DNA of 64,000 nt, taken from NCBI RefSeq assembly GCF_019649055.1, contig NW_026570241.1:310001-374000 (forward strand). Reading direction: 5' to 3'. The position numbers and the translations under genes were made by a program. Positions 1-11,400 of this stretch are shown in pieces (positions within the stretch are counted from its first letter, which is position 1; each line of letters opens with the position of its first letter). The stretch is from Paramacrobiotus metropolitanus. Its lineage: Eukaryota > Tardigrada > Eutardigrada > Parachela > Macrobiotidae. A model generated the notes under the pieces. That model was not told where the DNA came from. It did no database searches and saw only the letters and a list, made by a program, of their open reading frames with translations.

Positions 1-3000
1 AGTTATATTTAGATGGCTTTAAAAATCTGGTAAACGGGTTATTATACAGTAACGGTTGATTAGAATGTTATATAGAAGTTTTTAATAATGTTTAAAATAA
101 TACGGTACTTCGAAAATTCGAGTGCGATCCGGCATCTCGTGAACCACGGCAAAATTCAAAAATCTCTTACAATTCGTAAACGTGAACGCTGTACATGCGC
201 CGGCTTTTGCGGGACAGTTAAAGTAACATGTTATGTTATTATAGCAGTTATAATTATTTTACTTCTGTAATCTGTAATGTAAATAGTCTACTTCTGCCGT
301 TTTACGCATAAAGTCCGGTGCTTAACGGAAAACTAACAGAAATAGCGTTTCTGGAATTGACTTAACTTTTCTTGTAACAGGTTGACGCGAATCTTTAAGC
401 AGCATCACTGTAAGAATCGTACGATAACCATAACGATAATGATTATAACTTTAAGAATTGTACGAGCACATACTGTAATTGGAACATTTCCACCATCTCA
501 GGTATGTTTGGGTTATCGCTCGCAATTTTATAAGAATGGTACAGCATGTAACTGGAATTTATTTGTAATCCCTTGAAAAACAAAACAAATGCGAGATATG
601 AAGTACTAACAACAAGGATTGAAAGGACCTTTAAATTCTACAACAGCTGCGCTATCTGTACACCAAAATTAATATAATGCGGTATTACCGCATCCAGAAC
701 CAATGCAATGCTGTACTTGTATAAAATTAGTCGACGTATACCATATAGCATACAGAGAATTTATTTATTGCTCGTAAAAATCTTCTCCCTAATTTACTAA
801 TTCACTTATTTTTAAGCCGGAGCAAACCCTGCTTCCACTCAATCCAATTTCTTGACCCGCAATCGCGACCGACAGCATTTCTATGTCATAATGCCCGCAG
901 CAACGTACAACAAGTAGAATGGCTGAACCAGAAAAATTCTTGCATTCTGCACGTTCTCAAAGTTAATTCGTGTGGCAACAAATACATAAATACTAGAAAC
1001 GGTCTGTCAGTCCAAGGACTACCAATGCTAGTCGGATCCTCCAACGTCGAATATGGCTCTAGCAAATATCATTCAGTATTAAACGGCGTATTTGCAATTT
1101 AAGTTTAAGTTTAAGTGCCACGATTACAACTACGTACTCTGTCTAACCAAAAGACCAGCTGCAGATTGATGAAATTACTCAAAATATTATAGCAAAGGTA
1201 ACATAGCGCAGAAGCGAGCCAGAAAATTACCTATCGATCTAACGGGAACTGTAGTACTAGTGCTACAACAGAAATCTAATGGAGTTCCTGCTTAGTGTTT
1301 AGTGACTAGTACAGTAATGTATTACGCATAAATGCCTCACTATTCACAAAACAAAATCGTAAGCTGCAAATTTAAATGTCACGCGAATGTAAATGCAAGT
1401 ACAAGCGCATCCTGTCAGCACTTTTGAGTGAGTTAAACACTGTTTTGATTTTGCCGCATCGCAGCGCATCACGGATCAGCAAGCTGAAATGCCACTTCGA
1501 TAATATTATTATGATGCTAGTTACCGTTCTGGATTGCTTTTACTTATACAAACTGAAGAAAGCCATTATGCGACATTAAACATAAGAACGAGGTACAGGT
1601 AACAGGAAGTGTTTTGGTACTGCAATGATGTAAGTATGCAAAACGGCAAAATGTACGAGCACACGTTAAAGAGTGTCCGCGGGGATATCTCCTTTAATAA
1701 AATCCATAGCACGATTATGTTGAGCATCAGAGCTGTAACCGGCATCCCGATCAATTTCTTGGCCAAGACACTGGCGCATATGTACATGTCGCAATGTGTG
1801 GTGGCTCCGCCAAGGCAGAATTCGTGGACAAATTAAGAGGAGCGGTCAACGTACACATTTTGCCGAACTGTGAATCGTCATGCGTCGCTGCGATGTCTGA
1901 TGGTTTTGCAAAATGGTGCCAGTGTTTGCGTCGTGCAGACTAACCATAAGCTCGCTTGCTGAAGCCGGTCCCTGGTCTGACACTGACAAGATCGCTTATG
2001 TGGCAGTCGTGCCCCAATGAATATCTGTATTAATGAACTGGCGAAATCAGCGATCCAGTCTTTTCAGGTTTAACGTACCACATAAATTAAATTAATCGGA
2101 ATTGTTACGCGCAACATAATATATACGTTGTAAACTTGTGGCCAGTGTTTGTGAAGTATCGTTCGTGTTCGTAAAGTATCGTTTGTGAAGTATCGTTTGT
2201 GAAAAACCAGCAAACCGTGTCTTCTATAAGGATTAAGGAGCGTACCGTATGTTACCGACCAAAGCGGAACTGTGTCACCTTGGTCATAGTAAAATGTCCC
2301 CATTTCTTTGCCTTCAGCATGTGTACTGAAGTGTTCTGCTAGACTGCTGCATTGACTGATTGATGCGAGGTCGGGAAAACGAATACAGCAACAGACGAGT
2401 GCTATCATCGAATCATCATCCCTTTTTTTAAACTTAATTCACAGGGAAGAAGGCAATCTACGCTAAGGACGTTTGTAGCACGTGCGTATTATTTTCGTCA
2501 GGAATATAACTACGAGTCTACGAGTAATGTTTTTAAAATCAGGCTTTGGCGCTACAAATAAATTTTACACCGACAAAGCTTGGAAACATTCCCATTGATG
2601 CATATTTTCTTACTAATTTAAATGAACAGGATCGAACAGCAGTTCTTGCATAATATTCTGGGCACCCTGCTCTTGTGTATTTTGCATTATCTGTATTACT
2701 CGTGCATTAAGATTGGACGAAGTGTACTATGTGCTAAAATAATGTGACGCGTAATTTTGTTTCTATCCTATCTTCACTCCAATAACCCAATAAAGTAACA
2801 CGCTCGTACATTTATCTGCACCGAGCGCGAAGCGCGAGGTGCTACTCTATGCCTTCGTCAAGCGATAAACGCATTCATAGCATTCCATAGCAGAGTATAC
2901 GCTTCCCGTAGCAGAGTTTGTCTGTCGCCCACGAAAAGTGTCAGTCACGTTTTCCAATTCCACAAATTTTCATTTCCATTGGCAGTGGTATTTCATAGCG

Positions 3001-4228
3001 TACGCGCTGTTTCAAGGATGTCATTAACATCGTTTTCTAATGGTACTGGAAGCGCGCAATAATACTTGGTGTCGTTAATACTTTAGCACGAAATTTTCTG
3101 GTCAGAATTTGGATAAAAACCATTTGTTTTTATCTACAGCGAAATCTTTTTTGAATTTTTTCCTAATGTAGTGTTCTCTAGTGTTTTACTGAATGTAGTT
3201 TCCCAGATTGACAGTAGATCACGGGATCGTAACAATAGACTGGAACACGCCAGCGCAAAACTTGCACCAGCGAGCTTATATCACATGTACGCTGGCTACA
3301 CCATCCCCGAAGAGCGCCATCAGAACTGGGTTCGCGGTGCGCCATGTCGATTCATAGTTTAACATTCCCAGCGGACCGGCGCTCGCGCTCGGTGCAATGA
3401 TGTGATTTAAACAACCAACACTAGTAATAATTATTCTTTGCGATGTGCGCCGCTCTCTTGCGGGTGCCAGTTGCAGTCGTTGCGGTGCAACACCACAACC
3501 GGCACAACGTCAGTGGCGAAGTGTGATTCAGACTGCAGAATAATATCATGCAGTTCAGTTCGGGATATTCCAGATAGATTGAGGATACCGACAGCACGGC
3601 AGCACCAAACGAAATGTTTTGAGCAGCAGCAAGAGTACGACGATTTCATTGGATCGATAAGCAGTTTTCTTCCTCACTAGTTCTAGCCTCTCCTACCGTT
3701 TAATTGGCATTTGGCAACTGTTTATCAGCTTTCTGCCTTGTGTTTCGACTTTTTAGTACTAGTACTTATTCTCATTAACCTGGTGTAAAGAATCAGACAG
3801 AGCTCAGTTTTGAAGTACGTAAATAATCCAACCTTGGCAAATCCGTCGTTGACGATCGAGCGGCTTGTTTGGCCTTAGAGGATACCGACCCAGGTGATTG
3901 AATTGTTGAGCAGTATTGTTCTTAAGGACACCTCAGACTGAGAGCTCAATTAATGTTATTGGCCCAGGTGAATCGCGAACACTAGGTGAAACACAAGACC
4001 TTACTTAACCTCCCTGCGAGCAGTGCAGAGTGTTGTTTGTCGCGAATATTACGATCGGGTGTGTTCAGACTTCGCAGCTCAGACCAAGTTGTGACGAACA
4101 CAATGAAAGTCAGTAAATTATCGGTTTATTAAGTAAAGATTCAATGAATTGTATACTTTACCGTAATCCTTGGCTCTCTGAAACGCTTACCAGGTAACCT
4201 ATGTTATTTGGTCTGCAGATGTCGGCAA
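1..4228. other. Gene-poor stretch without recognisable genes
   Basis: I find no coding region with recognisable domains here. Open frames are short (60-112 codons), unsupported by splice context or paralogy, and the DNA is AT-rich with many stops. An open frame at 88-270 (+) ends in a hydrophobic Val/Ile/Leu run, but nothing else supports it. A small imperfect tandem of a GTTTGTGAAGTATC-like unit lies near 2140-2205. The last part (about 3900-4228) probably holds the promoter and 5' UTR of the Ig-domain gene that follows; I cannot place its start site. Confidence 0.5.
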
Positions 4229-4261
4229 ATGTTGTGCCTCTCGAGTGGGATTCTCTGCCCA

Positions 4262-6474
4262 ATGCTGAAATCAAAGCCTCTCTGTTTTGTTTGGTTTTCC
4301 GGAATCGCTTTTGCGATACTTCCAGCAATTGGTGAGACGGACATGTGCCTGGTGGGAACTTTGGGTTCCCCTAGTTTCACTGCAAAACTTGTGACTTGCA
4401 GTTGCTAACTATTTTTTGTAATAACTGTGTGTGTGTTTGCTTGCTTTTGGAAGAATTAGTGTGCATTATGATCGTTCTTGATGTGTTGGTGTCAGCTTGT
4501 TGTTTTAATGAGCATTTATATTGACAACATCTTAATATGATATAGGTAATCAAAATTTGTCTTTATGTACCTTTTGTGATTTGACAGGCGAGTGTGGTGG
4601 GACGATGGAACCACGCAACATAGTCGGATCATTTTTTTTCAATCGTACCGCCGTCGCACTGGGCGGCACCGTCATTTTCGTCTGCAATGCGACAAAAAGC
4701 GGCGGCGTGCAGTGGCTGCATCAGGAAAAGCGCATTGATTCCCAAAAAAATGATTCCGTTGTCGGTGCTAAACGGCACTGGCGTGTCAGTTCTCCGGTTA
4801 ACCACACCGGACCGCACACGTTGACGATTACCAATGTGCAACTGGAGGATGCCGGCAGAATCCAGTGTGTGGCCGATCCTGTGAAGCCCGGCGCGAGAAA
4901 AACTACCGTTTGGGCATTGCTAGTTATCGGTAAGCAAGTGGATATAAACATGAAAATTACTGCACAGTACGTACTATTGTGGAAAATAAACAGAAAATCG
5001 TCAAACACTATAGAGTCTATTCTGTATGTCTTTCGACGCTTCAAAGAGGAGAAGACGCGTTTGGCACGAAGCTGCCGTATTTAATTAAAAAAACTGAAGA
5101 AAAATTTTGTTTATCCCCAGTCACAATGCCATAGGTACCAAGATCAACGGGAAAGCAGTTTCACCGGCAAACGCGCGAATTACTGCGGGAAATAAAGTCG
5201 ATTTGACGTGCTTCTTCAAAGGCGAACAACCTTTGCCATCCCTAACATGGTACCGCAACTCTGTCGCAATGGATGAAACTTACTGTAACCTTCAGCCATC
5301 ATGTATGTGCCGATCACATCCTTCTCGTTACTCTCGTGATTATGAATCGTTACTCTCGTGTTTGCAGACTCAAATAACAGCTGTGAGGTGACGAAGGTAA
5401 ACAATGCAATTACTCTGCGGTTTGTAGCTACGAGAGGTCTTGGTGGGGCTAATTTCACCTGCAAACCTCGGGGAGACGACAGGAAAGGGCCGGGAAGCGT
5501 CGTCGGCGCCGTTGCACTACCATCCTTTCAGTTGATTGTTGAAGGTACCACTGCACAGGACTGTAATCTACGAGGACATTTGCAGTTTTGGCGAAGCGCA
5601 TGTTGCACAAGTGTGCGTTACACCAGTCACGCTTTTGCTAAGCATCCCTTGACTTTGAAACCTGGTTTTGCAGGTAATCGTTCCGCAAGTGAACCATGGC
5701 CCGGAGTCGAAACGAGTGTCAAACGGGCAATCACATCGGCGCGTCCATTTACTCGGAAACCATCGCCAACAGCTGTCAAAGCGACGGATGCATCTGCAGG
5801 GTACAGGTTCATGACGGCAACAACCGATGATGTGAAAACGTCCCCCACACCACGGCGATCCCCACTCATTCCGGATTGGGTTTTAGCGGCCATCGCCACC
5901 ATATTCGTGGGGATCGCGCTGTTCTCTGTGTCCCTTCTGATCGTGATTGTGCTAAAGAAAAAGTGCCCTAACTGGGAAAGGCGACATCGCAGAAATCAAG
6001 GTGAAGCCATCGGATTTGAAATTTTGAATACAATTTATCTGCTAAATGAAGTACCAATTACTTGACATGTGCAGTTTGAATGGTTGCATGAATTGCAGTT
6101 TATGGTTTCATAAATTGAGCGATATGCCGTACACAGAGCTACGGATCGAACTTCGATTACTGTGCAGTTTAAGCATTCCGCGCTTGTACTTAATTCTGAA
6201 TGATTTGCGGTTTTCTCGTTTGTAATGACTGCGTATGTTGCTGTCTTAAACAGGCTCACTGTCATCGCCGTCTTCGATTAATCCTACCGGGGTCCAAGTG
6301 ATGAACAACGTGCACACCCCGCTGCCGTGCCGGTCGTCGGTGTCATCCGCTGCCTTCCTCTTGACTGACACGCCGGCCTCGAAACAGTCAATGGCTCCTT
6401 TCATATCCGAAGGGACAGGAACTACTCGCGCCTACAAGAAGCACGGTGCGGAAAGCGTCAGCTATTTTGTCTAG
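4262..6474 (+). CDS. Two-Ig-domain type I membrane protein, six exons
   Basis: Exons read as 4262-4331, 4588-4929, 5135-5284, 5368-5544, 5674-6000 and 6254-6474, all with GT-AG introns and compatible phases. Exon 1 encodes a signal peptide. Exon 2 encodes an Ig-like domain: Cys in VFVCNA, Trp in VQWLHQ, and the F-strand pattern LEDAGRIQC. Exons 3-4 encode a second one: LTCFF, LTWYR and ANFTC. Exon 5 gives a Thr/Ser/Pro-rich stalk, one transmembrane helix (about WVLAAIATIFVG onward) and a basic stop-transfer KKKC. Exon 6 gives a Ser-rich cytoplasmic tail ending at TAG 6472-6474. The intron 5545-5673 has no in-frame stop and is a multiple of three, so it could be retained. An alternative upstream ATG is at 4229. 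AATAAA lies at 6698. Likely a cell-surface recognition or adhesion protein of the Ig superfamily; ligand unknown. Confidence 0.75.
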
Positions 6475-6697
6475 TTGGCTTATTTGCACTGTAAGCAAAA
6501 AATAGCGCCAGTGTCGAAAGTAGCCGATTTTAATTTGTCTCGCATCGGCGTGTGGTTTTCGCTTTGTCTGATTGTCATAACCAGTCTTCTGTTTTCCGTT
6601 TCCTCCAAGAAAAAGCATGGGCTTTTTTGAAGTTTTAATCCAGTACTAGTGGTTTGTATCAGTTTAAACATTTTACAGTCTTTCCATGTACTGACAC

Positions 6698-6703
6698 AAT
6701 AAA
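6698..6703 (+). terminator. Poly(A) signal of the Ig-domain gene
   Basis: A canonical AATAAA lies about 225 bp after the stop codon of the Ig-domain gene, in an AT-rich 3' flank. It fits a polyadenylation signal. Cleavage site not determined. Confidence 0.5.
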
Positions 6704-6829
6704 CCGGCCTGTAAAAATTATTTTTGTCTGATTTTACTGGTTAACCGCAAAATAATAAGCATGCGTGACTGAAATAACCCCTTTACTTAATATACATGAA
6801 CGAGTGCATACTATATTTTATTATTCTTA

Positions 6830-7500
6830 AAGAAGTTCCCTTTTGGGCACCCTGTAGACCCACGGGTTAACTTCGTTACTTAAGCATTAAACCTAAACCT
6901 AAACCTAAATGAAACATCTAGTGTGATTCTTCACACCTCTCGTTTTTGTTTATTTGGCAGTAAGCGCAGCGAGAAGTTACAATTAGGACTGTGTTATTAG
7001 AAAAATTTTTGTCTGTCGCCTCGAACACGAAAACGTCACGTACGCAGTGGCTCCATTTCAGTAAGTATTTCCATTTCAGTGGATTGATCTTCTGATTAAA
7101 AACCATCCGCAAGTATACACACACGTGCCATAGATCACATTCCGTTTTGACTATAAAATATGACATTCATCTGTTTGTTGTTCAGAACGAATTTCCCATT
7201 CTTGGCAAAACCATAGTTTCCGTAAAAAATAGTGATCTGAATTGTTTATACTTCCTTCGAATATACTTCGTTTATACTGCGAATATTGGAAATGTTTATG
7301 CTTCTGAATTGTTTAATTACACATACTTATAAGTTACAACAAAGCCTGGGGACTCAATAATCGCAGTATGAAAACGTTCAGTATGCGTAGCGTCCGCCTG
7401 GTAAAAATTATCCGAGTCTTTAAGCAAATCAATTTGAGCAAGGTTTTTTCAAAGCCAAACTCCTTAAAACACGAAGTAGTTCGATTAAGATCTTTCAGCG
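6830..7500. repeat. Duplicated 3' flank of the A-family GPCR unit (copy 1)
   Basis: Several blocks here recur downstream of other A-family GPCRs. The 'accctgtagacccacgggtt' region near 6850 matches about 12880-12905. The 'ctgtcgcctcgaacac' block near 7012 matches about 13430 and, more weakly, about 21110. The block around 7100-7135 matches about 13490-13510. No gene is seen. The blocks show that the duplicated unit extends about 0.7-1.1 kb beyond the receptor stop codon. Confidence 0.55.
6887..6909. repeat. Short interstitial (AAACCT)n run
   Basis: Just under four perfect tandem copies of AAACCT (TTTAGG-type on the other strand). It is too short to be a telomere, but the unit resembles telomeric hexamers of some eukaryotes. 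It lies in the duplicated 3' flank of GPCR A1. Confidence 0.6.
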
Positions 7501-7529
7501 CCGTGCATGTGTTCTGTTGGACGACAAGG

Positions 7530-8600
7530 CTATACGGTACCCGATACCGGCCGCAACCCCCTTCTGTGACCTTTCTTCCGGCATCTTACAAGGTTCAGAC
7601 ACAAATCCCGCAATTCCTTCACACTTAGAAAGAGGATGATCGCATCGACTGCCGCCTGGGATTCCACGATCCAGTTCGCATAAAGGTAAAATTCGTCAGG
7701 AAAATGGAAACCCCCAAAATCAGCTGCCAGAAAGACAATTGAAGAAGGCACCCAGCTGATAAAAACAGTAATGGTCAGCAGCGTTGACACCATAAATGCT
7801 GTCTTGTTCTCTTTGCTCCGTGCATTCCTCCGTGCATTCCTTGTTGTTGCTGCTGCTGCTCCCGCTGCTGTTGTTGATGTTGCTGTTGTTGTATCTCTTC
7901 CGGTAATTTCCAAACTGGGTGGTTTGGTACGTCTTAATTTGAGTGTTCTCCATAGCAGGTACGGATAGCCTCCAGTAATGATCACAACCGGCAAATCGAA
8001 TATAGAAATCTCGATACTCTGTACGTATGACGCTTGCGGCGCCGGATCCCAGCTGCATCCGTACATTTCGCCAGGGAGACGATAGTACAGAGTACCAATG
8101 ATCAGCAGAGGGAGATTTATCACGTGGAGCAGTACCCACATCCCAGCGCATATCCCACCGGCCAAATACGTTGTGTGATACATACGGTAATAGTGCGGTA
8201 CGGTCACCGCTGCAATTCGGTTACAGGTGATGAGAACTTGCGTCCAGATCATGCACGCATTTATAGAGCCTAAAGCGTAAATGTAAAGGCCACAGACAGC
8301 ATTTCCTGGCCACCAGTTTGGTTTAAGCCAATAATGAATTATGTCATAAAATTCGGTTAAAACCAAGTAGACAATGTTAGATGCAAGAAGGCTGATGAGA
8401 TAAATGTTGAATGAACGGTGCTGGTTTGTGTTGACAATTAGGACGCCACAAGCAACTATATTCAGCAAAAAAGTGGCTATACTTGTAAATACCCGGAAGC
8501 CGGCCGGGAAATTCCATGGAATACCCGTTAGATTGCTGTCGAAGTTCGGGATGGTCAGGTTGGCTACAGAAATGTTGGCAATATCTACGAAACTATTCAT
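7530..8600 (-). CDS. Orphan class-A-like GPCR, copy A1 (intact, intronless)
   Basis: Single-exon, 356-residue 7TM protein. The N terminus carries NIS, NLT glycosylation sequons. TM1 starts near residue 36, and the first loop has the family motif KPNWWPGNAVC with the TM3 Cys. The DRY position reads NRI in TCNRIAAV and is followed by PHYYR. ECL2 has YGCSW with the disulfide Cys. TM6 has SWVP in place of CWxP. TM7 lacks NPxxY and shows DAIILFLSVKELRDL. ICL3 holds a Thr/Ala-rich run encoded by a trinucleotide-repeat tract (about 7838-7890). The start ATG at 8598-8600 is conserved in the paralogues (MNSFVD). It belongs to a rhodopsin-like, lineage-specific family with at least six copies here. A cysteine-rich pseudogene is transcribed divergently about 0.8 kb away. 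Ligand unknown. Confidence 0.85.
   Translation of the reverse strand: MNSFVDIANISVANLTIPNFDSNLTGIPWNFPAGFRVFTSIATFLLNIVACGVLIVNTNQHRSFNIYLISLLASNIVYLVLTEFYDIIHYWLKPNWWPGNAVCGLYIYALGSINACMIWTQVLITCNRIAAVTVPHYYRMYHTTYLAGGICAGMWVLLHVINLPLLIIGTLYYRLPGEMYGCSWDPAPQASYVQSIEISIFDLPVVIITGGYPYLLWRTLKLRRTKPPSLEITGRDTTTATSTTAAGAAAATTRNARRNARSKENKTAFMVSTLLTITVFISWVPSSIVFLAADFGGFHFPDEFYLYANWIVESQAAVDAIILFLSVKELRDLCLNLVRCRKKGHRRGLRPVSGTV
7838..7890. repeat. Coding trinucleotide-repeat tract in ICL3 of GPCR A1
   Basis: Imperfect (TTG/CTG)n on the plus strand encodes a Thr/Ala-rich loop in the receptor. The equivalent tract in A3 (about 14268-14320) differs in length and composition, so third-loop length probably varies by repeat slippage. 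Confidence 0.6.
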
Positions 8601-8699
8601 CCTGGCGTAAACTATGGGAACGTGCTTTAGCCAAGTTCACAGCTTTTTACAGGCTTTCTATCGACGGCTAAATTGTCAATGTCAAGGATTTTCTGCACC

Positions 8700-8990
8700 C
8701 TTCTTATTGTCATCCGTTTGATGCGGACGTCTATTAAGCATGCAATTTGGGTGCGTCTGTACTGCAGTTGAATTCGGCTTTTCTTGTCATTTTATTTCCG
8801 CTTTTCCTGGCATAACAATAATGACAGGAGATCGTTGTCAGAAAATGCCAGCGAGCTCTTATTATGTAAAGATCTTTCATTATTGCTCCCTTTCCGGCAT
8901 CGAAAACTCTTACTTTACATGTATCTGTACAGATAGATGCCCACGAAGACCATCTCCAACTTGAAATAAAACGGAAACTCATGCCGGTGT
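8700..8990 (-). promoter_or_regulatory. Conserved upstream region of the A-family GPCRs (A1 copy)
   Basis: About 100-150 bp before the ATG is a block with GATGCGGACGTCTATTA, paralogous to blocks at about 15565 (A3), 26610 (A4) and 29010 (A5). Further out (8881-8935) is a CCCTTTCCGGCATCG block. It matches, in inverted orientation, the ACCGGAAGGAGAG-type blocks about 400 bp upstream of A3, A4 and A5. Retention in diverged copies suggests promoter function, but shared ancestry of the duplication explains it equally well. Confidence 0.3.
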
Positions 8991-9397
8991 AAAACTAGGC
9001 GGATATTGATTTTTTCTAAATAGACGTAAATTTTTAACTGGTGTAAAGTGTAAACGGACTTAGTGCAAGAGTAACGGTACGTCGAGGTAATTAAATGGGC
9101 AGCATCACTTCCGCTTTAGTAAGCAAACTGAATGTACCGAACAAGTAAACGAGCAGTTGATAAAGAGCAGATTCGGTCTCGAACAACATCCGTTCCGTAG
9201 CGCATATACGCACTTCGGTAAATTATTTTAATTTGCCCGCAGGTCAAGTACGGACGCAAGAGCGTTTAATTTATATTTAGTCTATTTTTAGATGTGCTCT
9301 CATTTTGATTACTTCTTTTTACAAAAAAAAACTTTCCTTTTTTTTAATATTTCTGGCGAAGCGTTATGATTGGGCGTAAATTACTTGCACTGATAAA

Positions 9398-9915
9398 ATG
9401 GTTAGCTAGTTTTTGTGATACACTTTTTAATTGGCGATGCCAGTACGAGTTCTCTAGCCCCCCCCCGTCGAAACCCGCCTAGATTCGCCACTGGCGATGT
9501 GACCAATCTGTATCTGGCTCAAGCTGCGAACGTACAGTAGCACCGCCTCTGCAAACGTGTATGCTTCTTCTGCAAGTACCACTTTCTCTTATGCAATTAC
9601 CTGCCCTCATCCGATGTGTCCTCCTGGACCTGTCGGATGGTATTGCTACCTAATGAGCACCAATCCAGCATAACGTGCAGCAAAAAGCTCCTGCGGTTTC
9701 AGCGAACAGGATTGCAATCACAACATTGGTAACCAGTGCAACTGCGATAAGAATTTTTGCGGTGAGGGCCAGGGTCGGCACTGCTGCGTTATCCTACGCT
9801 CCTTTAATTTTTAAGTGTTTGCTACCAAGGGTTGCTTGTTTGATGTGATCTGTCGTCCAAGGCCGATGGCTATTCCCATCCGATAGCGCCAGTATCGTAT
9901 CCGTATCAATCATAA
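9398..9915 (+). pseudogene. Broken copy of the cysteine-rich secreted gene (unit 1)
   Basis: This aligns along its length with the intact gene at 20363-20818. Shared blocks are AAAATGGTTA at the start, the CTTCTGCAAG linker, GTCCTCCTGGACCT, and the CAACTGCGAT/CAGTGCGACTG region. The ATG at 9398 is followed three codons later by TAG (9407-9409). Further stops (for example TAA at about 9671) and small indels break the rest. The upstream sequence (about 9130-9250) is also similar to that before the intact gene, so the whole segment was duplicated and then lost coding capacity. Confidence 0.7.
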
Positions 9916-10133
9916 TGCCCAATTTGGCTTATAAAGCGTCTGCCGATAGATTTTAAAAATGCGCAAATTTTGAAATAAAAATGTACGAGTAATAGTACTT
10001 AAGCAGGAAACGTAGTGTTTACAGGCACAAAACAACGTATCAAGCGATACCGCTTACAGCGGTTATTCTGCTGATTACTATCCGCCTTAACCCCCGACTT
10101 ATAAGTGAGTTTGTGATTTACTGTACTCTTGCC

Positions 10134-10370
10134 GGTTATATACGGATATTCCATTACTGCTCCCTTTCCGGCATCGATCACTCTAACTTTACATGTATCT
10201 GTGCATGTTGATTTGTCATGTAATTCTGTTGGTAAGGAGCGAACCGGTTGGTAAGGAGCGAACCGGTTATATACGGATATTCCATTACTGCTCCCTTTCC
10301 GGCATCGATCGCTCTAACTTTACATGTATCTGTGCATGTTGATTTGTCATGTAATTCTGTTGGTAAGGAG
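10134..10370. repeat. 131-bp tandem repeat, about 1.8 copies
   Basis: Two nearly identical copies start at 10134 and 10265. They share the block from GGTTATATACGGATATTCC to TCTGTTGGTAAGGAG, and GGTAAGGAGCGAACCGG is repeated at the junction. The core CTCCCTTTCCGGCATCGA, followed by a TTTACATGTATCTGT block, also occurs at about 8885-8930 upstream of GPCR A1. The tandem is therefore built from the GPCR upstream element. Confidence 0.8.
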
Positions 10371-11400
10371 TAACAGCTCAGTAATTGTTCCAAAAAACAG
10401 TCTCGTCTTTGCACAAGTCTTCTAGCCACACAGTACTTCGTAAACTGGTATTATTATTAGTATCTATAATTGTCGCGGATTGTCGACTTGATTATGAACC
10501 TAGACATGGTTTTTGTGTCCGCATTATAGGTTTGGTCAGTTATTGCACTGTTCCACAATAAGGTTGTTTGAAGCTTCTCACTGTTCACAAGGCTTATTGA
10601 TTATTTATAACCTTTTTTAATTTGGATATTGCCTCTGACCTAACGAAAACACTCTGTATTTCAATTCACGATTGTGATATCACGGCTTCAATGATTGCTT
10701 TAAAATCGGATTAAGGATACCATGACCCTTGTACCATAGCACAGATAAATTGTTTTTCTGTTAAGTGCATGCCACCCATAGGATCGTAAACAAAAACTTG
10801 TGTACGTACGGTAGTATAAAAAAATTAATACTGTGACATATTCATGGCAGTTGCAGTTTTGTAGCCATACCAGATTGTAATTAATTTTGTAAGTCCGACA
10901 GTCTATAAAACTTGCTGTATTTATATTTTCTGTAATATGCATTCCATTTGATGTACCAGATTTTTATATCAGATTTAGTCTCTATGTCGACCACGTTGAG
11001 ACTTCAGCGCAGCTAGGGTAGCAGTATTCGTACTGCGTATTGTACATATGAATTCACTGGCTGTCCAGGGCGACATCAACGACAGAAGATCCCCGAACTC
11101 TCATCCAAAAACCCAAAAAGAGATCTATTAAAAGAATTATAAGGTTTCAGGGTAGTCTAAAAAGTAAAACTAAGTTTTAGCTAGGAAGAAAAAGAAAGTA
11201 AATTGAGATTTACAAGAGAATTTTCCAGATCTTACGGCCTCAAAAATAATGTGACCTTTCTGAAGAACACCCGCTGATCAGGCAGTATTGCGTAAAGGTA
11301 ATATAAATCCACAAATCATACACCAAATCGCAAATCGCAAACCGAAACCGGAAATCATACAGCTGATTAAAATCTGTGGCACTGGTCTCCATTAAATACT
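10371..11400. other. Intergenic stretch before GPCR A2 stop
   Basis: No recognisable coding or RNA gene. AT-rich with short open frames only. Near 11330 is a short run of CAAATCGCAAAC-type near-repeats. Confidence 0.45.

Noticed and set aside
6887-6909. Telomere or chromosome-end signal
   Set aside because: Fewer than four hexamer units, surrounded by genes and duplicated flanks; interstitial chance or relic only.
7771-7968. Ala/Val-rich plus-strand frame
   Set aside because: Antisense to the repeat-encoded third loop of GPCR A1.
8881-10370. Possible CRISPR-like or satellite array
   Set aside because: Only two tandem copies of 131 bp and one diverged half copy; no regular spacers, and the genome is eukaryotic.
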